From assembly GCA_026400595.1 (NCBI GenBank), contig JAPLOT010000300.1, positions 1 through 5,804 on the forward strand: a stretch of DNA of 5,804 nucleotides, in the 5' to 3' direction. The translations under genes were made by a program, and so were the position numbers. The stretch's first letter is position 1; each line of letters begins with the position of its first letter. Shown piece after piece: positions 5,648 through 5,804 of this stretch. The notes beneath the pieces were generated by a model, which had not been told where the DNA came from, made no database searches, and saw only the letters and a program-made list of their open reading frames with translations. Origin of the DNA: Alphaproteobacteria bacterium. Its GTDB lineage: Bacteria; Pseudomonadota; Alphaproteobacteria; Rhizobiales; Aestuariivirgaceae.

Positions 5648-5804
5648 ATGACCGGCACCGCGAAGGCCACTGTCCACATCGAGAACGACCGGGTGATCGT
5701 CACCGAGTACCGCTTCGCGCCCGGGGCCAATACCGGCTGGCACAGGCATGGCCATGACTATGTCGTGGTGCCGCTGCTGGACGGAAAGCTGCGCCTCGAA
5801 ACCA
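5648..5804 (+). CDS. Cupin-domain protein, N-terminal part (cut by right edge)
   Basis: The visible 52 residues begin MTGTAKATVHIENDRV and continue with FAPGANTGWHRHGHDYVVV, then a glycine turn (PLLDGKL). This is the first cupin motif: GWHRHGHDY gives H32 and H34, a likely metal-binding pair, with H36 between them and Y38. The acidic residue often found four after the second histidine is not present, and D37 or H36 could take its place. Similar small, single-domain cupins of about 90-120 residues are common in Alphaproteobacteria, and their substrates are mostly unknown. It diverges from zur with an 89-bp shared region, so it could share the Zur operator. The stop codon lies outside the window, so the full length and second cupin motif cannot be seen. 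The specific function is unknown. Confidence 0.85.
   Translation, partial: MTGTAKATVHIENDRVIVTEYRFAPGANTGWHRHGHDYVVVPLLDGKLRLET

Overview
The window is high-GC DNA (by eye about two thirds G+C, with strong G/C at third codon positions). It reads as an alphaproteobacterial chromosome, most likely Hyphomicrobiales (Rhizobiales) or a relative. The basis is the protein sequences: L32, MtgA, an IspG with the long alphaproteobacterial insert, and Zur all look alphaproteobacterial. No phylogeny was possible. No mobile element, RNA gene, CRISPR array or recent island was seen, and the genes are mostly housekeeping and metal-homeostasis genes.

Left part (1-1358, minus strand). A gene cut by the left edge gives the N-terminus of a possible GNAT/CelD-like protein. 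Next come a strong 12-bp hairpin that can act as a terminator in either direction, rpmF (ribosomal protein L32) and mtgA (monofunctional peptidoglycan glycosyltransferase). rpmF follows mtgA on the same strand but seems to have its own promoter at the 3' end of mtgA, and its leader carries a perfect 9-bp hairpin.

Middle (1359-3466). ispA (farnesyl diphosphate synthase, TTG start) diverges from mtgA across 37 bp. It converges, with only 5 bp between stop codons, on ispG, which makes HMBPP in the MEP pathway. Two steps of isoprenoid precursor synthesis are therefore encoded tail to tail, with no visible terminator between them.

Right part (3464-5804). On the minus strand, zur, znuC, znuB and ispG are tightly packed (1- to 4-base overlap, 47-bp gap, 6-bp gap) and look like one operon. 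It encodes the zinc-sensing repressor, the ATPase and permease of the high-affinity zinc importer, and then the Fe-S enzyme IspG. The zinc-binding protein znuA is not in the window. Upstream of zur, a perfect TATAAT lies inside an AT-rich inverted repeat that fits a Zur operator. It is so close to the zur ATG that the mRNA should be essentially leaderless. Diverging from it is a small cupin-domain gene with a textbook ribosome binding site, cut by the right edge.

The main points for follow-up are the coupling of zinc uptake to the MEP pathway, the probable leaderless autoregulated zur, the histidine-rich tail of ZnuC, and the hairpin in the rpmF leader. No clearly new system was found; the neighbourhood is mostly recognisable, with some interesting regulatory wiring.
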